Assembly (NCBI GenBank): GCA_947177435.1
Contig: CAMWUM010000103.1
Span: 1-6,890, forward strand
Direction of reading: 5' to 3'
Source of the DNA: an uncultured Muribaculaceae bacterium
GTDB taxonomy: Bacteria > Bacteroidota > Bacteroidia > Bacteroidales > Muribaculaceae
DNA: 6,890 nucleotides
A program made the translations under genes and the position numbers. Positions 1-6,841 of the stretch are shown one piece after another (within the stretch, counting starts at the first letter, position 1; each line of letters starts with the position of its first letter). The notes below the pieces were generated by a model. The model ran no database searches and had not been told where the DNA came from. It saw only the letters and a list, made by a program, of their open reading frames with translations.

Positions 1-86
1 AGCGCCACGCCGGCAATCACGCCGGCCACCGACACCGGCAGCGTCCGCAGCCTCATGGCCTCCACCCAAGCCTTAACCTTTTTCAT
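1..86 (-). CDS. menA: MenA, 1,4-dihydroxy-2-naphthoate prenyltransferase (N-terminal fragment, cut by window edge)
   Basis: Only the first 28 codons are in the window. They read MKKVKAWVEAMRLRTLPVSV and continue AGVIAGVA. The W-x-E-A-x-R-L-R-T-L-P-V-S pattern followed by a Gly/Ala/Val-rich hydrophobic stretch is how UbiA-superfamily MenA proteins of Bacteroidota begin: a short amphipathic N-terminus leading into the first membrane helix. MenA attaches a polyprenyl chain to 1,4-dihydroxy-2-naphthoate in the inner membrane, giving demethylmenaquinone. The start ATG lies 17 bases beyond the stop of the kinase-like gene on the same strand. I see no TAnnTTTG promoter between or just upstream, so menA may be read through from that gene. 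The catalytic Asp-rich motifs lie outside the window, so the call rests on the N-terminus alone. Confidence 0.8.
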   Translation of the reverse strand, partial: MKKVKAWVEAMRLRTLPVSVAGVIAGVA

Positions 87-103
87 TATTGTTTAAACTA
101 TTC

Positions 104-778
104 TTATTTAGAGTAATTAGGAGAAAGTGATTTATATGACTCAAGGAAATCGTCCGATGATTCGCAAATAATGGTATCTATGAAATAAAACGAACCATCT
201 TCCCCATGAAGCACATTATTTGGCAACGCATCAAACACATCTATCTTGCCATTAGAAAAATACTCACCGCCTTGCATCGGCATAAATCCCATAAGGGCTA
301 ACGCACCGGCAATCTCTTCTGTCGAAGCCTCTCGATCGGCGCGCACAAAAGGTTGCGAAATCACCGCGCAAATTTTTCCCTCACGATTTTCTGATAATCC
401 AACGAATGAATACGCACAGTCAGGAAATAGTGAATTATGTATGCGAATACGGTTAAAGAAAGGGGTCAAATTATCGTCAGCATAACGAAAGTCATTCAAT
501 TTGTAAACCATAGAATGATTTACATCCATATAGACTTCATTCTCTGAGCCTCGGTCAGAAAATACGCCTATTGTATTGGGATTATCTATCCAACAACCAT
601 TGTCTATTGCCCATTTTTTTAGTCCTGCGATTTGGACTCCCTTGCAAGACGTTGTTCCCGCAAGCGCTTGAATTGAGCAAAGTATTCTTCCGGCTTCATC
701 GGATGCTCTTTCCAAAAGGCTATCGACGCCATCTTCTTCGCTGTTGTTCTCTTGTGATACTCCGTCATAGTTCTTCAT
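104..778 (-). CDS. Stand-alone polyvalent-protein-type kinase-like domain protein
   Basis: A 224-residue soluble protein with no signal peptide or membrane segment. It resembles the Ser/Thr/Tyr kinase-like domain found inside 'polyvalent' proteins of Bacteroidota mobile elements (Kinase-PolyVal family, recognised from memory). Residues 1-45 are an acidic, probably helical lead. The domain spans about 47-205: GCWIDN (61-66), a glycine-loop-like DRGSENEVY (75-83), VYKLNDFRYADDNLTPFF (91-108), SQPF (141-144), DALPNNVL (183-190) and FYFIDTII (197-204). Inferred active-site residues are K93 (ATP lysine), D183 and N188 (five apart, as in HRDxxxxN) and D201 (13 after N188, as in DFG). The usual HR and FG residues are absent, so activity is unproven. 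Base composition is lower in GC than the neighbours (about 35-42% in two hand-counted lines versus 68% in an xth line), suggesting transfer. It sits between tRNA-Val and menA. No strong promoter is visible. The substrate is unknown. Confidence 0.75.
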   Translation of the reverse strand: MKNYDGVSQENNSEEDGVDSLLERASDEAGRILCSIQALAGTTSCKGVQIAGLKKWAIDNGCWIDNPNTIGVFSDRGSENEVYMDVNHSMVYKLNDFRYADDNLTPFFNRIRIHNSLFPDCAYSFVGLSENREGKICAVISQPFVRADREASTEEIAGALALMGFMPMQGGEYFSNGKIDVFDALPNNVLHGEDGSFYFIDTIICESSDDFLESYKSLSPNYSK

Positions 779-799
779 ATTTATTACTATTACTTATAT

Positions 800-832
800 A
801 ACAAATAAAGGCGGTGAATTTCTCCATCGCCT
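800..832 (-). terminator. Intrinsic terminator of tRNA-Val
   Basis: Read on the minus strand just after the tRNA, AGGCGATG (832-825) pairs with CACCGCCT (816-809) around an 8-base loop, with one internal A-C mismatch, and is followed by TTTATTTG. This is a plausible rho-independent terminator ending the tRNA transcript before the kinase-like gene. The T-tract contains TTTATTTG (809-802), which matches the Bacteroidota -7 box TAnnTTTG at five of six fixed positions, but no matching TTTG lies 19-21 bases further upstream. A promoter for the downstream gene is therefore only a weak possibility. Confidence 0.6.
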
Positions 833-838
833 GGTGAG

Positions 839-913
839 TGATCTGTACTGGATTCGAACCAGTGACCTCCTCCCTGTCAAGGAGGCGCTCTAAACCAACT
901 GAGCTAACAGATC
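839..913 (-). tRNA. tRNA-Val (anticodon GAC)
   Basis: The minus strand folds as a complete cloverleaf of 75 bases. The acceptor is GATCTGT pairing with ACAGATC, with discriminator A at 839. The D-arm is GCTC/GAGC. The anticodon stem CCTCC/GGAGG encloses loop TTGACAG, giving anticodon GAC, which reads the valine codon GUC (and GUU). The variable loop is AGGTC. The T-arm is ACTGG-TTCGAAT-CCAGT. The 3' CCA is not encoded and must be added after transcription. A consensus promoter lies immediately upstream and a hairpin with a T-tract immediately downstream, so it appears to be its own transcription unit. It is not tRNA-Asp: the loop reads TTGACAG, with U33 directly before GAC. Confidence 0.95.
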
Positions 914-927
914 GTCATTACGTACGG

Positions 928-959
928 CAAAGGTACGCATTTATCGGGAACTGACCAAA
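928..959 (-). promoter_or_regulatory. Bacteroidota housekeeping promoter of tRNA-Val
   Basis: On the minus strand a perfect -33 TTTG (959-956) is followed after 20 bases by a perfect -7 box TACCTTTG (935-928), matching TTTG-N19-21-TAnnTTTG of the Bacteroidota primary sigma factor. The -7 box ends 14 bases before the tRNA 5' end, which leaves a very short 5' leader. Confidence 0.85.
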
Positions 960-973
960 TTTTCCACTTCGGA

Positions 974-1006
974 TTTTAATTTTTCTTCATTTTTTCGTTA
1001 TATTTG
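974..1006 (+). promoter_or_regulatory. Bacteroidota promoter of xth-ybaK
   Basis: A perfect -7 box TATATTTG (999-1006) lies 27 bases before the xth ATG. The -33 region is weaker: TTTT (974-977) at a 21-base spacing, within a T-rich stretch. It faces away from the tRNA-Val promoter, and the two occupy adjacent, non-overlapping DNA. The leader before the ATG has no Shine-Dalgarno sequence, as is normal in this phylum. Confidence 0.7.
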
Positions 1007-1033
1007 CGCCCATAATCTAACAATCGACTAAGT

Positions 1034-1786
1034 ATGAAATTCGTTTCTTGGAACGTCAATGGCCTGAGGGCCGTGCAAAATAAGGGCTTCAACGATATTT
1101 TCACCAGTTTTGACGCCGATTTCTTCTGCCTTCAGGAGACCAAGCTGAGCGCCGGCCAGATCGACATGGCCTTTGACGGCTACGACAGCTTCTGGAACTA
1201 CGCCGACAAAAAGGGCTACTCCGGCACCGCCACGTTCGCACGCATCAAGCCTCTAAGCGTCACCCTCGGCATCGGCGTTGACGAGCACGACCACGAGGGC
1301 CGCGTCGTCACCCTCGAACTCGACGACCTGTACCTCGTAAACGTATACACGCCCAACTCGCAGGGTGAACTCGCCCGCCTGCCCTACCGCATGGAGTGGG
1401 AAAACGCCTTCTTGGACTACGTTAAAGGGCTTGACCAACGCAAGCCTGTGGTGATCTGCGGCGACCTCAACGTGGCACATGAGGAAATCGACCTCGCCCG
1501 TCCGAAGGCCAACCGCCACAACGCAGGATTTACCGACGAAGAACGCGCATGCTTCAGCCGCCTGCTCGACAGCGGATTTGTCGACACGTTCCGCCACCTC
1601 CACCCCGACCTCAAAGACGCTTACAGCTGGTGGAGTTACCGCTTCAAGGCCAAGGAAAAGAACCTCGGATGGCGCATCGACTACTTTGTCATCTCCGAGC
1701 GCCTGCTGCCTCGCCTGCGCTCGGCCGAAATCCACGCCGAAATCTCTGGCTCAGACCATTGCCCCGTCTCCTTAATCCTCGACTGA
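1034..1786 (+). CDS. xth: Exodeoxyribonuclease III / AP endonuclease
   Basis: A 250-residue cytoplasmic enzyme of the endonuclease/exonuclease/phosphatase (EEP) superfamily, Xth/ExoA type. It cuts DNA 5' of abasic sites in base excision repair and degrades duplex DNA from 3' ends, using a divalent metal. All family motifs are present: NVNGLR with N7, LQETKL with metal ligand E35, NVYTPN with Y105, CGDLNVAH with D144 and N146, GWRIDYF with D216, and SGSDHCPV at the C-terminus with the catalytic pair D241-H242. Length is normal for the ExoA branch, slightly shorter than E. coli XthA. The ATG opens directly into the conserved [12 protein letters not shown], so the start is secure. ybaK begins 4 bases after the stop, and the two are probably cotranscribed from the promoter at 974-1006. 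Confidence 0.97.
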   Translation: MKFVSWNVNGLRAVQNKGFNDIFTSFDADFFCLQETKLSAGQIDMAFDGYDSFWNYADKKGYSGTATFARIKPLSVTLGIGVDEHDHEGRVVTLELDDLYLVNVYTPNSQGELARLPYRMEWENAFLDYVKGLDQRKPVVICGDLNVAHEEIDLARPKANRHNAGFTDEERACFSRLLDSGFVDTFRHLHPDLKDAYSWWSYRFKAKEKNLGWRIDYFVISERLLPRLRSAEIHAEISGSDHCPVSLILD

Positions 1787-1790
1787 CGCC

Positions 1791-2285
1791 ATGCCCAAAC
1801 CTCTGAAAACCAACGCGGCGCGCCTGCTCGACCACGCTAAGATACCATACGAACTCATTCCCTACGAATACGACGAGAACGATCTCGCCGCCCAACACGT
1901 GGCCGACGCCCTGGGCCAGGATATCAATCAGGTATTCAAGACCCTCGTACTCCACGGCGACCGATGCGGCCACTTCGTGTGCGTCGTGCCCGGCAACTGC
2001 GAGGTCGACCTCAAAAAGGCCGCCAAGGCTGCGGGCGCCAAGAAGGCAGAGATGATACCGATGAAGGAACTCTTGCCACTGACGGGCTACATCCGCGGCG
2101 GATGCTCGCCCGTGGGCATGAAAAAGCCGTTCCCAACGTTCTTCCACTCCACCGCCACCGACTTTGACCACATCTACGTCAGTGCCGGCCAGCGCGGCCT
2201 CCAATTCAAGGTTAATCCCCAGCAACTAATCGCCTACGTGCGCGGCACACTCGCCGACATCGTCTGCGACAGCAGCGAGTCATAA
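1791..2285 (+). CDS. ybaK: YbaK/EbsC-family Cys-tRNA(Pro)/aminoacyl-tRNA deacylase
   Basis: A 164-residue single-domain protein of the YbaK/ProX editing family. Such enzymes hydrolyse mischarged tRNA in trans, classically Cys-tRNA(Pro) made by prolyl-tRNA synthetase. Visible signs are the N-terminal TNAARLLD (7-14), VFKTLVL (48-54) with K50 at the position of the essential lysine, VPGN (66-69) with E71-V-D-L, and the signature [10 protein letters not shown] (103-112) that lines the substrate pocket. YVSAGQRG (129-136) and the length are typical. Substrate specificity within the family cannot be read from sequence, so Cys-tRNA(Pro) is inferred. It follows xth by 4 bases. Its last 52 bases overlap the end of aroC on the other strand, and no intrinsic terminator is visible after it. 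Confidence 0.94.
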   Translation: MPKPLKTNAARLLDHAKIPYELIPYEYDENDLAAQHVADALGQDINQVFKTLVLHGDRCGHFVCVVPGNCEVDLKKAAKAAGAKKAEMIPMKELLPLTGYIRGGCSPVGMKKPFPTFFHSTATDFDHIYVSAGQRGLQFKVNPQQLIAYVRGTLADIVCDSSES

Positions 2286-3304
2286 ATCACCATCAGGGCC
2301 ATAGCCTCGACGATGGGTACTGCGCGAGGCAGTACGCAGGGGTCGTGGCGGCCCCGAGCGGGGAGCGTGACAGGGCGACCCTGGTCGTCGATTGTTTCGA
2401 TGTCGCGCATCAGGGTGGCCACCGGCTTGAAGGCCACACGGAAATAGATATCCTGGCCATTGCTGATGCCGCCTTGGATGCCACCGCTGTGGTTAGTGGC
2501 TGTCTTAAAGCCAGGCCGCCAGGCATCGTTAAGTTCGGAGCCTCGACCCGAGGCTCCGTCGAAGCCCATGCCGTAATCAAAGCCCTTCGCGGCGTTGATG
2601 CTCAGCATGGCCGCGGCCAGTTGCGATTGCAGTTTGCCAAAGACAGGCTCCCCCAATCCGGCCGGCACGCCTGCTATTACACAAGTGGCGACGCCGCCGA
2701 GGGTGTCGCCCTGGCTCTGCACTGAGCGGATTTCAGCCTCCATGCGCGCGGCCACCTCGGGGTCGGGGCAGCGCACGGGGTTGGTGTCAGTAAGGCTTAA
2801 ATCCAGCGAAGCATAAGGTTTGTCGCAGGTGACAGCACCGACCTGCGACACGTAGGTGTGCACGGATATGCCCCTAAGCGCCAGCGCCTGGCGAGCAAAA
2901 GCACCGGCCACGACGCGCGCGATGGTCTCGCGGGCCGAGGCACGGCCTCCTCCACGATGGTCGCGGATGCCGTACTTGGCCAGATATGTGTAATCGGCGT
3001 GCGACGGGCGCAACGCGTGGCGGTCATAGTCGCCGGGACGCTGGTCGGCGTTGCGCACGATAAACCCGATGGGAGTGCCCAGGGTCTTACCCTCAAACAC
3101 ACCCGAAAGCACCTCGAGGCGGTCTGCCTCGAGGCGTGCGGTGGTGAGTGTCGACTGGCCCGGACGCCGGCGGTCGAGTTCGGCCTGCACGGCGCCGAGG
3201 TCAATGGCGAGACCGGGCTCTATGCCATCGATGACGCCACCGATAGCCGGGCCGTGGCTCTCGCCGAAAGACGTGAGCCTGTATCGCCGACCGAAACTAT
3301 TCAT
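2234..3304 (-). CDS. aroC: Chorismate synthase
   Basis: Chorismate synthase converts 5-enolpyruvylshikimate-3-phosphate to chorismate, the last step of the shikimate pathway, using reduced FMN. The reading frame is open further upstream (to 3427), but the ATG at 3304 is chosen because it opens straight into [18 protein letters not shown], where the family begins; the extra 41 residues would lie inside gltX and look unlike the family. From this start it has 356 residues. Landmarks: FGESHG with H17, RRPGQS (46-51), [17 protein letters not shown] (111-127) with H116, QGDTLGGV (198-205), [16 protein letters not shown] (245-260), [14 protein letters not shown] (270-283) and GRHDPC (318-323). The start overlaps the gltX stop by 8 bases, implying a shared transcript. 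The last 17 codons and stop are antisense to ybaK, and the final residues (about 347-356) are not conserved family sequence. Confidence 0.96.
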   Translation of the reverse strand: MNSFGRRYRLTSFGESHGPAIGGVIDGIEPGLAIDLGAVQAELDRRRPGQSTLTTARLEADRLEVLSGVFEGKTLGTPIGFIVRNADQRPGDYDRHALRPSHADYTYLAKYGIRDHRGGGRASARETIARVVAGAFARQALALRGISVHTYVSQVGAVTCDKPYASLDLSLTDTNPVRCPDPEVAARMEAEIRSVQSQGDTLGGVATCVIAGVPAGLGEPVFGKLQSQLAAAMLSINAAKGFDYGMGFDGASGRGSELNDAWRPGFKTATNHSGGIQGGISNGQDIYFRVAFKPVATLMRDIETIDDQGRPVTLPARGRHDPCVLPRAVPIVEAMALMVIYDSLLSQTMSASVPRT

Positions 3305-4829
3305 TGACAGAAATGCGCTCGCAACCCAATCTGATGCGGCGGAATGTCTCTTCCTTGCCAAGCAGACGGGTAATGTCGAACATGTGGGGGCCCTTGCACT
3401 CGCCAACCACGGTGAGGCGGAAGGCATTCATGAGATTGCCAAGGTGATAGCCCTTATCGGCGATGTATGCCAGCACGGCGGGTTCTGTTTCGGCGCCGCC
3501 GAAGTCGGGCACGGCGTCCATCACGGCGATCAGTTCCTCAAGCTGTGCGGGAGTGTCGGGCGTCCAGCGCTTCTTGATAGCCTTGGGGTCGTACTCCTCG
3601 GGAGCCACGAAGAAGAACTTGGCCTGATCCCAGAGATCCTTGACGAAGTTGATGCGGCCCTTGACCAGGCCTGCCACCTGGGCGATGTATTCGTCGGAGT
3701 ATTTGCTGACGTCCACGCCGTTGGCCTCGAGCACGGGCTTGAACAGCTTGCCAAGCTCGGCGTCGCTGAGTTCTTGCAGATAAGTATGGTTAAACCATTT
3801 GCCCTTCTCAAAGGCGAACTTGGCACCAGACTTGGAGCAGTGGTCGAGCGAGAACTTGGCGATAAGCTCGTCCATCGACATCACCTCCGAGTCGTCGCCG
3901 GGATTCCAGCCCAGCAGGGCCAGGAAGTTGACCACGGCCTGGGGCAGGTAGCCGCTCTCGCGGTAGCCCGAGCTCACGTCGCCGCTCTTGGGGTCGTGCC
4001 ATTCGAGCGGGAATACGGGGAAGCCGAGGCGGTCGCCGTCGCGCTTCGACAGCTTGCCCTTGCCATCAGGCTTGAGCAGCAGCGGCAGATGCACAAACGC
4101 GGGCATCGTGTCGGCCCAACCGAAAGCCTCATACAGCAACACGTGGAGCGGAGCCGACGGCAGCCACTCCTCGCCGCGGATTACGTGCGACACCTCCATA
4201 AGGTGGTCGTCGACGATGTTGGCCAGGTGGTAGGTGGGCAGGTCGTCGGCGCTCTTGTAGAGCACCTTGTCGTCGAGGATATCGCTCTTGATCACCACCT
4301 TGCCTCGGATAAGGTCGTTGACCTCCACCTCGCGGCCAGGCTCGATGAGGAAGCGCACCACATACTGCGCGCCCTCGTCCATCAGCCGCTTCACTTCGTC
4401 GGCGGGCAGCGACAGCGAGTTGCGCATCTGCATGCGGGTCGACGCGTCGTACTGGAAATTGGGCGTGGCGGCGCGGGCAGCCTCAAGCTCAGCGGGAGTG
4501 TCAAAGGCGATGTAAGCCTTGCCGGCGTCGAGCAGCTGGCGCACATGCTGGCGGTAGATGTCGCGGCGCTCGCTCTGCTTGTAGGGTCCGTAAGGGCCTC
4601 CCTCGCGCACGCCCTCGTCAATGCCGATGCCAAGCCAAGCCAGGGCCTCATTGATATAGTCCTCGGCGCCAGGCACAAAGCGGTTAGAATCAGTGTCCTC
4701 GATGCGGAGGATCATCTTGCCGCCATGCTGGCGGGCAAACAGGTAATTATAAAGGGCCGTGCGCACGCCACCAATATGCAGCGGGCCCGTCGGCGACGGA
4801 GCAAAGCGCACTCTTACTTCTCTTTCCAT
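3297..4829 (-). CDS. gltX: Glutamyl-tRNA synthetase
   Basis: A class I aminoacyl-tRNA synthetase of 510 residues that charges tRNA-Glu with glutamate in the cytoplasm. The Rossmann catalytic domain starts with [14 protein letters not shown] (8-21), the HIGH motif here being HIGG, followed by [10 protein letters not shown] (41-50). The second ATP-binding signature is KLSKRDGD (259-266), the GluRS form of KMSKS. Residues about 269-297 carry a longer connection ([20 protein letters not shown]) than E. coli GluRS, which I recognise as usual in Bacteroidota. LLGWNPGDD (305-313) and an all-helical anticodon-binding C-terminal half to residue 510 complete it. A consensus promoter lies 22 bases before the ATG and there is no Shine-Dalgarno. 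aroC is the next gene in the unit. Whether it is discriminating for tRNA-Glu cannot be decided here. Confidence 0.97.
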   Translation of the reverse strand: MEREVRVRFAPSPTGPLHIGGVRTALYNYLFARQHGGKMILRIEDTDSNRFVPGAEDYINEALAWLGIGIDEGVREGGPYGPYKQSERRDIYRQHVRQLLDAGKAYIAFDTPAELEAARAATPNFQYDASTRMQMRNSLSLPADEVKRLMDEGAQYVVRFLIEPGREVEVNDLIRGKVVIKSDILDDKVLYKSADDLPTYHLANIVDDHLMEVSHVIRGEEWLPSAPLHVLLYEAFGWADTMPAFVHLPLLLKPDGKGKLSKRDGDRLGFPVFPLEWHDPKSGDVSSGYRESGYLPQAVVNFLALLGWNPGDDSEVMSMDELIAKFSLDHCSKSGAKFAFEKGKWFNHTYLQELSDAELGKLFKPVLEANGVDVSKYSDEYIAQVAGLVKGRINFVKDLWDQAKFFFVAPEEYDPKAIKKRWTPDTPAQLEELIAVMDAVPDFGGAETEPAVLAYIADKGYHLGNLMNAFRLTVVGECKGPHMFDITRLLGKEETFRRIRLGCERISVNE

Positions 4830-4850
4830 AATTCAATTGTTTCTTTTGCG

Positions 4851-4881
4851 CAAAGTTACACAAAAATCCTGATTATCCAAA
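4851..4881 (-). promoter_or_regulatory. Bacteroidota promoter of gltX-aroC
   Basis: On the minus strand a perfect -33 TTTG (4881-4878) is followed after 19 bases by a perfect -7 box TAACTTTG (4858-4851). The -7 box ends 22 bases before the gltX ATG, predicting a leader of roughly 15 bases. The -33 element lies within the U-tract of the dnaK terminator. Confidence 0.85.
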
Positions 4882-4916
4882 AATAAACGCGGCCTTGCGG
4901 GGCCGCGCTTATTTTT
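4879..4916 (-). terminator. Intrinsic terminator of dnaK
   Basis: On the minus strand CGCGGCC (4907-4901) pairs with GGCCGCG (4894-4888) around the 6-base loop CCGCAA, followed by TTTATTTTTGG. Outside the GC core, after one mismatch (4887/4908), eight further A-T pairs continue the helix (4879-4886 with 4909-4916), giving the classic A-tract/hairpin/T-tract form. The dnaK stop is 17 bases upstream of the helix. The opposite strand also ends in a T-rich tail, but no plus-strand gene runs into it. Confidence 0.85.
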
Positions 4917-4933
4917 ATATGGAGATTGATGGG

Positions 4934-6841
4934 TTACTTCACTTCCTCGAAGTCTACGTCGGTGACGTGGTCATCGGGGCCTGCGCTTGATGCGCCGGGG
5001 TTCTGGGCCTGCTGCTGCTGAGCCTGCTGGGCCTGAGCCTGGGCGTTGAGGATATCCTGCTGTGCAGCGCCGAATGCGTCCTCGATTTCCTTGATGGCGC
5101 GGTTGCAAGCGTCTACGTCGCCAGCCTTGTGGGCGTCTTCGAGCTTGGCCACGGCCGATTCGATAGCCGAACGCTTGTCGGCGGGAATCTTGTCGCCGAG
5201 CTCCTGGAGCTGCTTGCGGGTCTGGAATGCCATCGCGTCGGTCTTGTGGAGTGTCTCGATTCGGGTCTTTTCCTTCTCGTCGGCAGCGGCGTTGGCGGCA
5301 GCCTCGTCCTTCATGCGCTTGATTTCGGCGTCGGTCAGGCCGGAAGATGCCTCGATGCGGATGCTCTGCTCCTTACCGGTGGCTTTATCCTTGGCCGATA
5401 CGTTGAGGATGCCGTTGGCGTCAACGTCGAAGGTAACTTCAATCTGCGGGATGCCGCGGGGCGCGGGTGCGATGCCGTCGAGGTGGAACTTGCCGAGGGT
5501 CTTGTCATCCTTGGCCATGGGGCGCTCGCCCTGGAGCACGTGGATTTCAACGCTGGGCTGGTTGTCGGCAGCGGTCGAGAAGGTCTCGCTCTTGCGGACA
5601 GGGATGGTGGTGTTAGCGTCGATAAGCTTGGTCATCACGCCGCCGAGGGTCTCGATGCCGATTGACAGAGGCACAACGTCGAGCAGCACGATATTCTCCT
5701 TAACGTCGCCCGAAAGGATGCCGCCCTGGATGGCTGCGCCGACGGCAACAACCTCGTCGGGATTGACGCCCTTGCTGGGCTCCTTGCCGAAAATCTTCTT
5801 TACGATATCCTGGATGGCGGGGATACGGGTAGAACCACCTACAAGGATCACCTCGTCAATGTCAGATGCCTTGAGCTTGGCGTCGGCCAGAGCCTTTTCG
5901 CACGGGGCGATACAAGCCTGGATCAGATTGTCGGCCAGCTGCTCGAATTTAGCGCGGGTCAGGGTCTTTACCAAGTGCTTTGGCACACCGTCGACGGGCA
6001 TGATGTAAGGCAGGTTGATTTCGGTAGAGGTAGAGCTCGACAGCTCGATCTTTGCCTTCTCGGCAGCCTCCTTCAGACGCTGCAGGGCCATGGGGTCCTT
6101 ACGCAGGTCAACGCCGTACTCGCTCTGGAACTCGTTGGCGAGGAAGTCGATGATTACGTGGTCGAAGTCGTCGCCGCCGAGGTGGGTGTCGCCGTTGGTC
6201 GACTTCACCTCAAAGATGCCGTCGCCGAGCTCGAGAATAGAGATATCGAATGTGCCGCCGCCAAGGTCGAACACAGCGATCTTCTGGTCCTTGTCGCTCT
6301 TGTCCAGGCCGTAAGCCAGGGCAGCAGCGGTAGGCTCGTTGACGATACGCTTAACCTTAAGGCCGGCGATTTCGCCTGCCTCCTTGGTGGCCTGGCGCTG
6401 AGAGTCGTTGAAGTAAGCGGGCACGGTGATCACGGCCTCGTCGATGCTCTGGCCCAGGTAATCCTCGGCAGTCTTCTTCATCTTCTGCAGAATCATCGCC
6501 GAGATTTCCTGCGGCGAGTAGATGCGGCCGTCGACGGTGACGCGGGCCATGCCGTTGTCGCCCTTGACCACTTCGTATGGTACGCGCTTGATGTCGTCGG
6601 CTACTTCGTCGTAGCGCTCGCCCATGAAACGCTTGATAGAGTAAATGGTGCCTTCGGGGTTGGTGATAGCCTGGCGCTTGGCGGGGTCGCCCACCTTGCG
6701 CTCGCCGTCAGATACGAAAGCTACGATTGAGGGGGTGGTGTTTCTGCCTTCGCTGTTAGGAATCACCACGGGGTCTTTGCCCTCGAGAACAGATACGCAC
6801 GAGTTGGTAGTACCAAGGTCGATGCCAATAATTTTTCCCAT
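4934..6841 (-). CDS. dnaK: Molecular chaperone DnaK (Hsp70)
   Basis: A complete 635-residue Hsp70. It binds exposed hydrophobic peptide segments in an ATP-controlled cycle with DnaJ and GrpE in the cytoplasm. The nucleotide-binding domain (about 1-380) shows [12 protein letters not shown] (5-16), the phosphate-2 loop [12 protein letters not shown] (190-201) and [14 protein letters not shown] (331-344). The interdomain linker is [11 protein letters not shown] (385-395). The beta substrate-binding domain runs to about 500, with the helical lid from [10 protein letters not shown] to about 600. The tail is Gln/Ala-rich (600-613), then disordered, and ends [12 protein letters not shown]. The start gives [12 protein letters not shown], the standard N-terminus. 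No grpE, dnaJ or hrcA adjoins within the window. It appears to be terminated alone by the hairpin at 4879-4916. Confidence 0.99.
   Translation of the reverse strand: MGKIIGIDLGTTNSCVSVLEGKDPVVIPNSEGRNTTPSIVAFVSDGERKVGDPAKRQAITNPEGTIYSIKRFMGERYDEVADDIKRVPYEVVKGDNGMARVTVDGRIYSPQEISAMILQKMKKTAEDYLGQSIDEAVITVPAYFNDSQRQATKEAGEIAGLKVKRIVNEPTAAALAYGLDKSDKDQKIAVFDLGGGTFDISILELGDGIFEVKSTNGDTHLGGDDFDHVIIDFLANEFQSEYGVDLRKDPMALQRLKEAAEKAKIELSSSTSTEINLPYIMPVDGVPKHLVKTLTRAKFEQLADNLIQACIAPCEKALADAKLKASDIDEVILVGGSTRIPAIQDIVKKIFGKEPSKGVNPDEVVAVGAAIQGGILSGDVKENIVLLDVVPLSIGIETLGGVMTKLIDANTTIPVRKSETFSTAADNQPSVEIHVLQGERPMAKDDKTLGKFHLDGIAPAPRGIPQIEVTFDVDANGILNVSAKDKATGKEQSIRIEASSGLTDAEIKRMKDEAAANAAADEKEKTRIETLHKTDAMAFQTRKQLQELGDKIPADKRSAIESAVAKLEDAHKAGDVDACNRAIKEIEDAFGAAQQDILNAQAQAQQAQQQQAQNPGASSAGPDDHVTDVDFEEVK

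Noticed and set aside
839..913. tRNA-Val 3' end as an attachment site of an integrated element carrying the kinase-like gene
   Set aside because: I looked for a second copy of the tRNA 3' end (the GGATTCGAACC region) to the left of the gene and saw none, and there is no integrase in the window. An integration history is possible but not shown.
1689..2225. A 178-codon minus-strand open frame antisense to xth and ybaK
   Set aside because: Two well-supported genes cover it on the other strand, and its translation (Val/Gly/Arg/Glu-rich) has no domain signature.
3305..3427. A 41-residue N-terminal extension of AroC
   Set aside because: It lies inside gltX, does not resemble chorismate synthase, and the ATG at 3304 begins exactly where the family does.
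3051..4886. A 611-codon open frame on the plus strand, antisense to gltX and part of aroC
   Set aside because: It is the mirror of two strongly conserved genes in GC-rich DNA. Its translation is His/Val/Leu/Ala-rich with no recognisable domain, and it has no promoter of its own. The codon bias of the real genes suppresses stops in this frame.
4966..5045. The GC-rich CTG/CAG-like repeat tract near the dnaK 3' end as a DNA repeat
   Set aside because: It encodes the Gln/Ala-rich tail of DnaK (residues 600-613), a normal low-complexity feature of this protein and not a separate repeat element.
5046..6730. Long plus-strand open frames (5046-6008 and 5975-6730) antisense to dnaK
   Set aside because: Both lie wholly within dnaK, show low-complexity Ser/Ala or Val/Leu-rich translations, and resemble no family. 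They are shadows of the dnaK reading frame.
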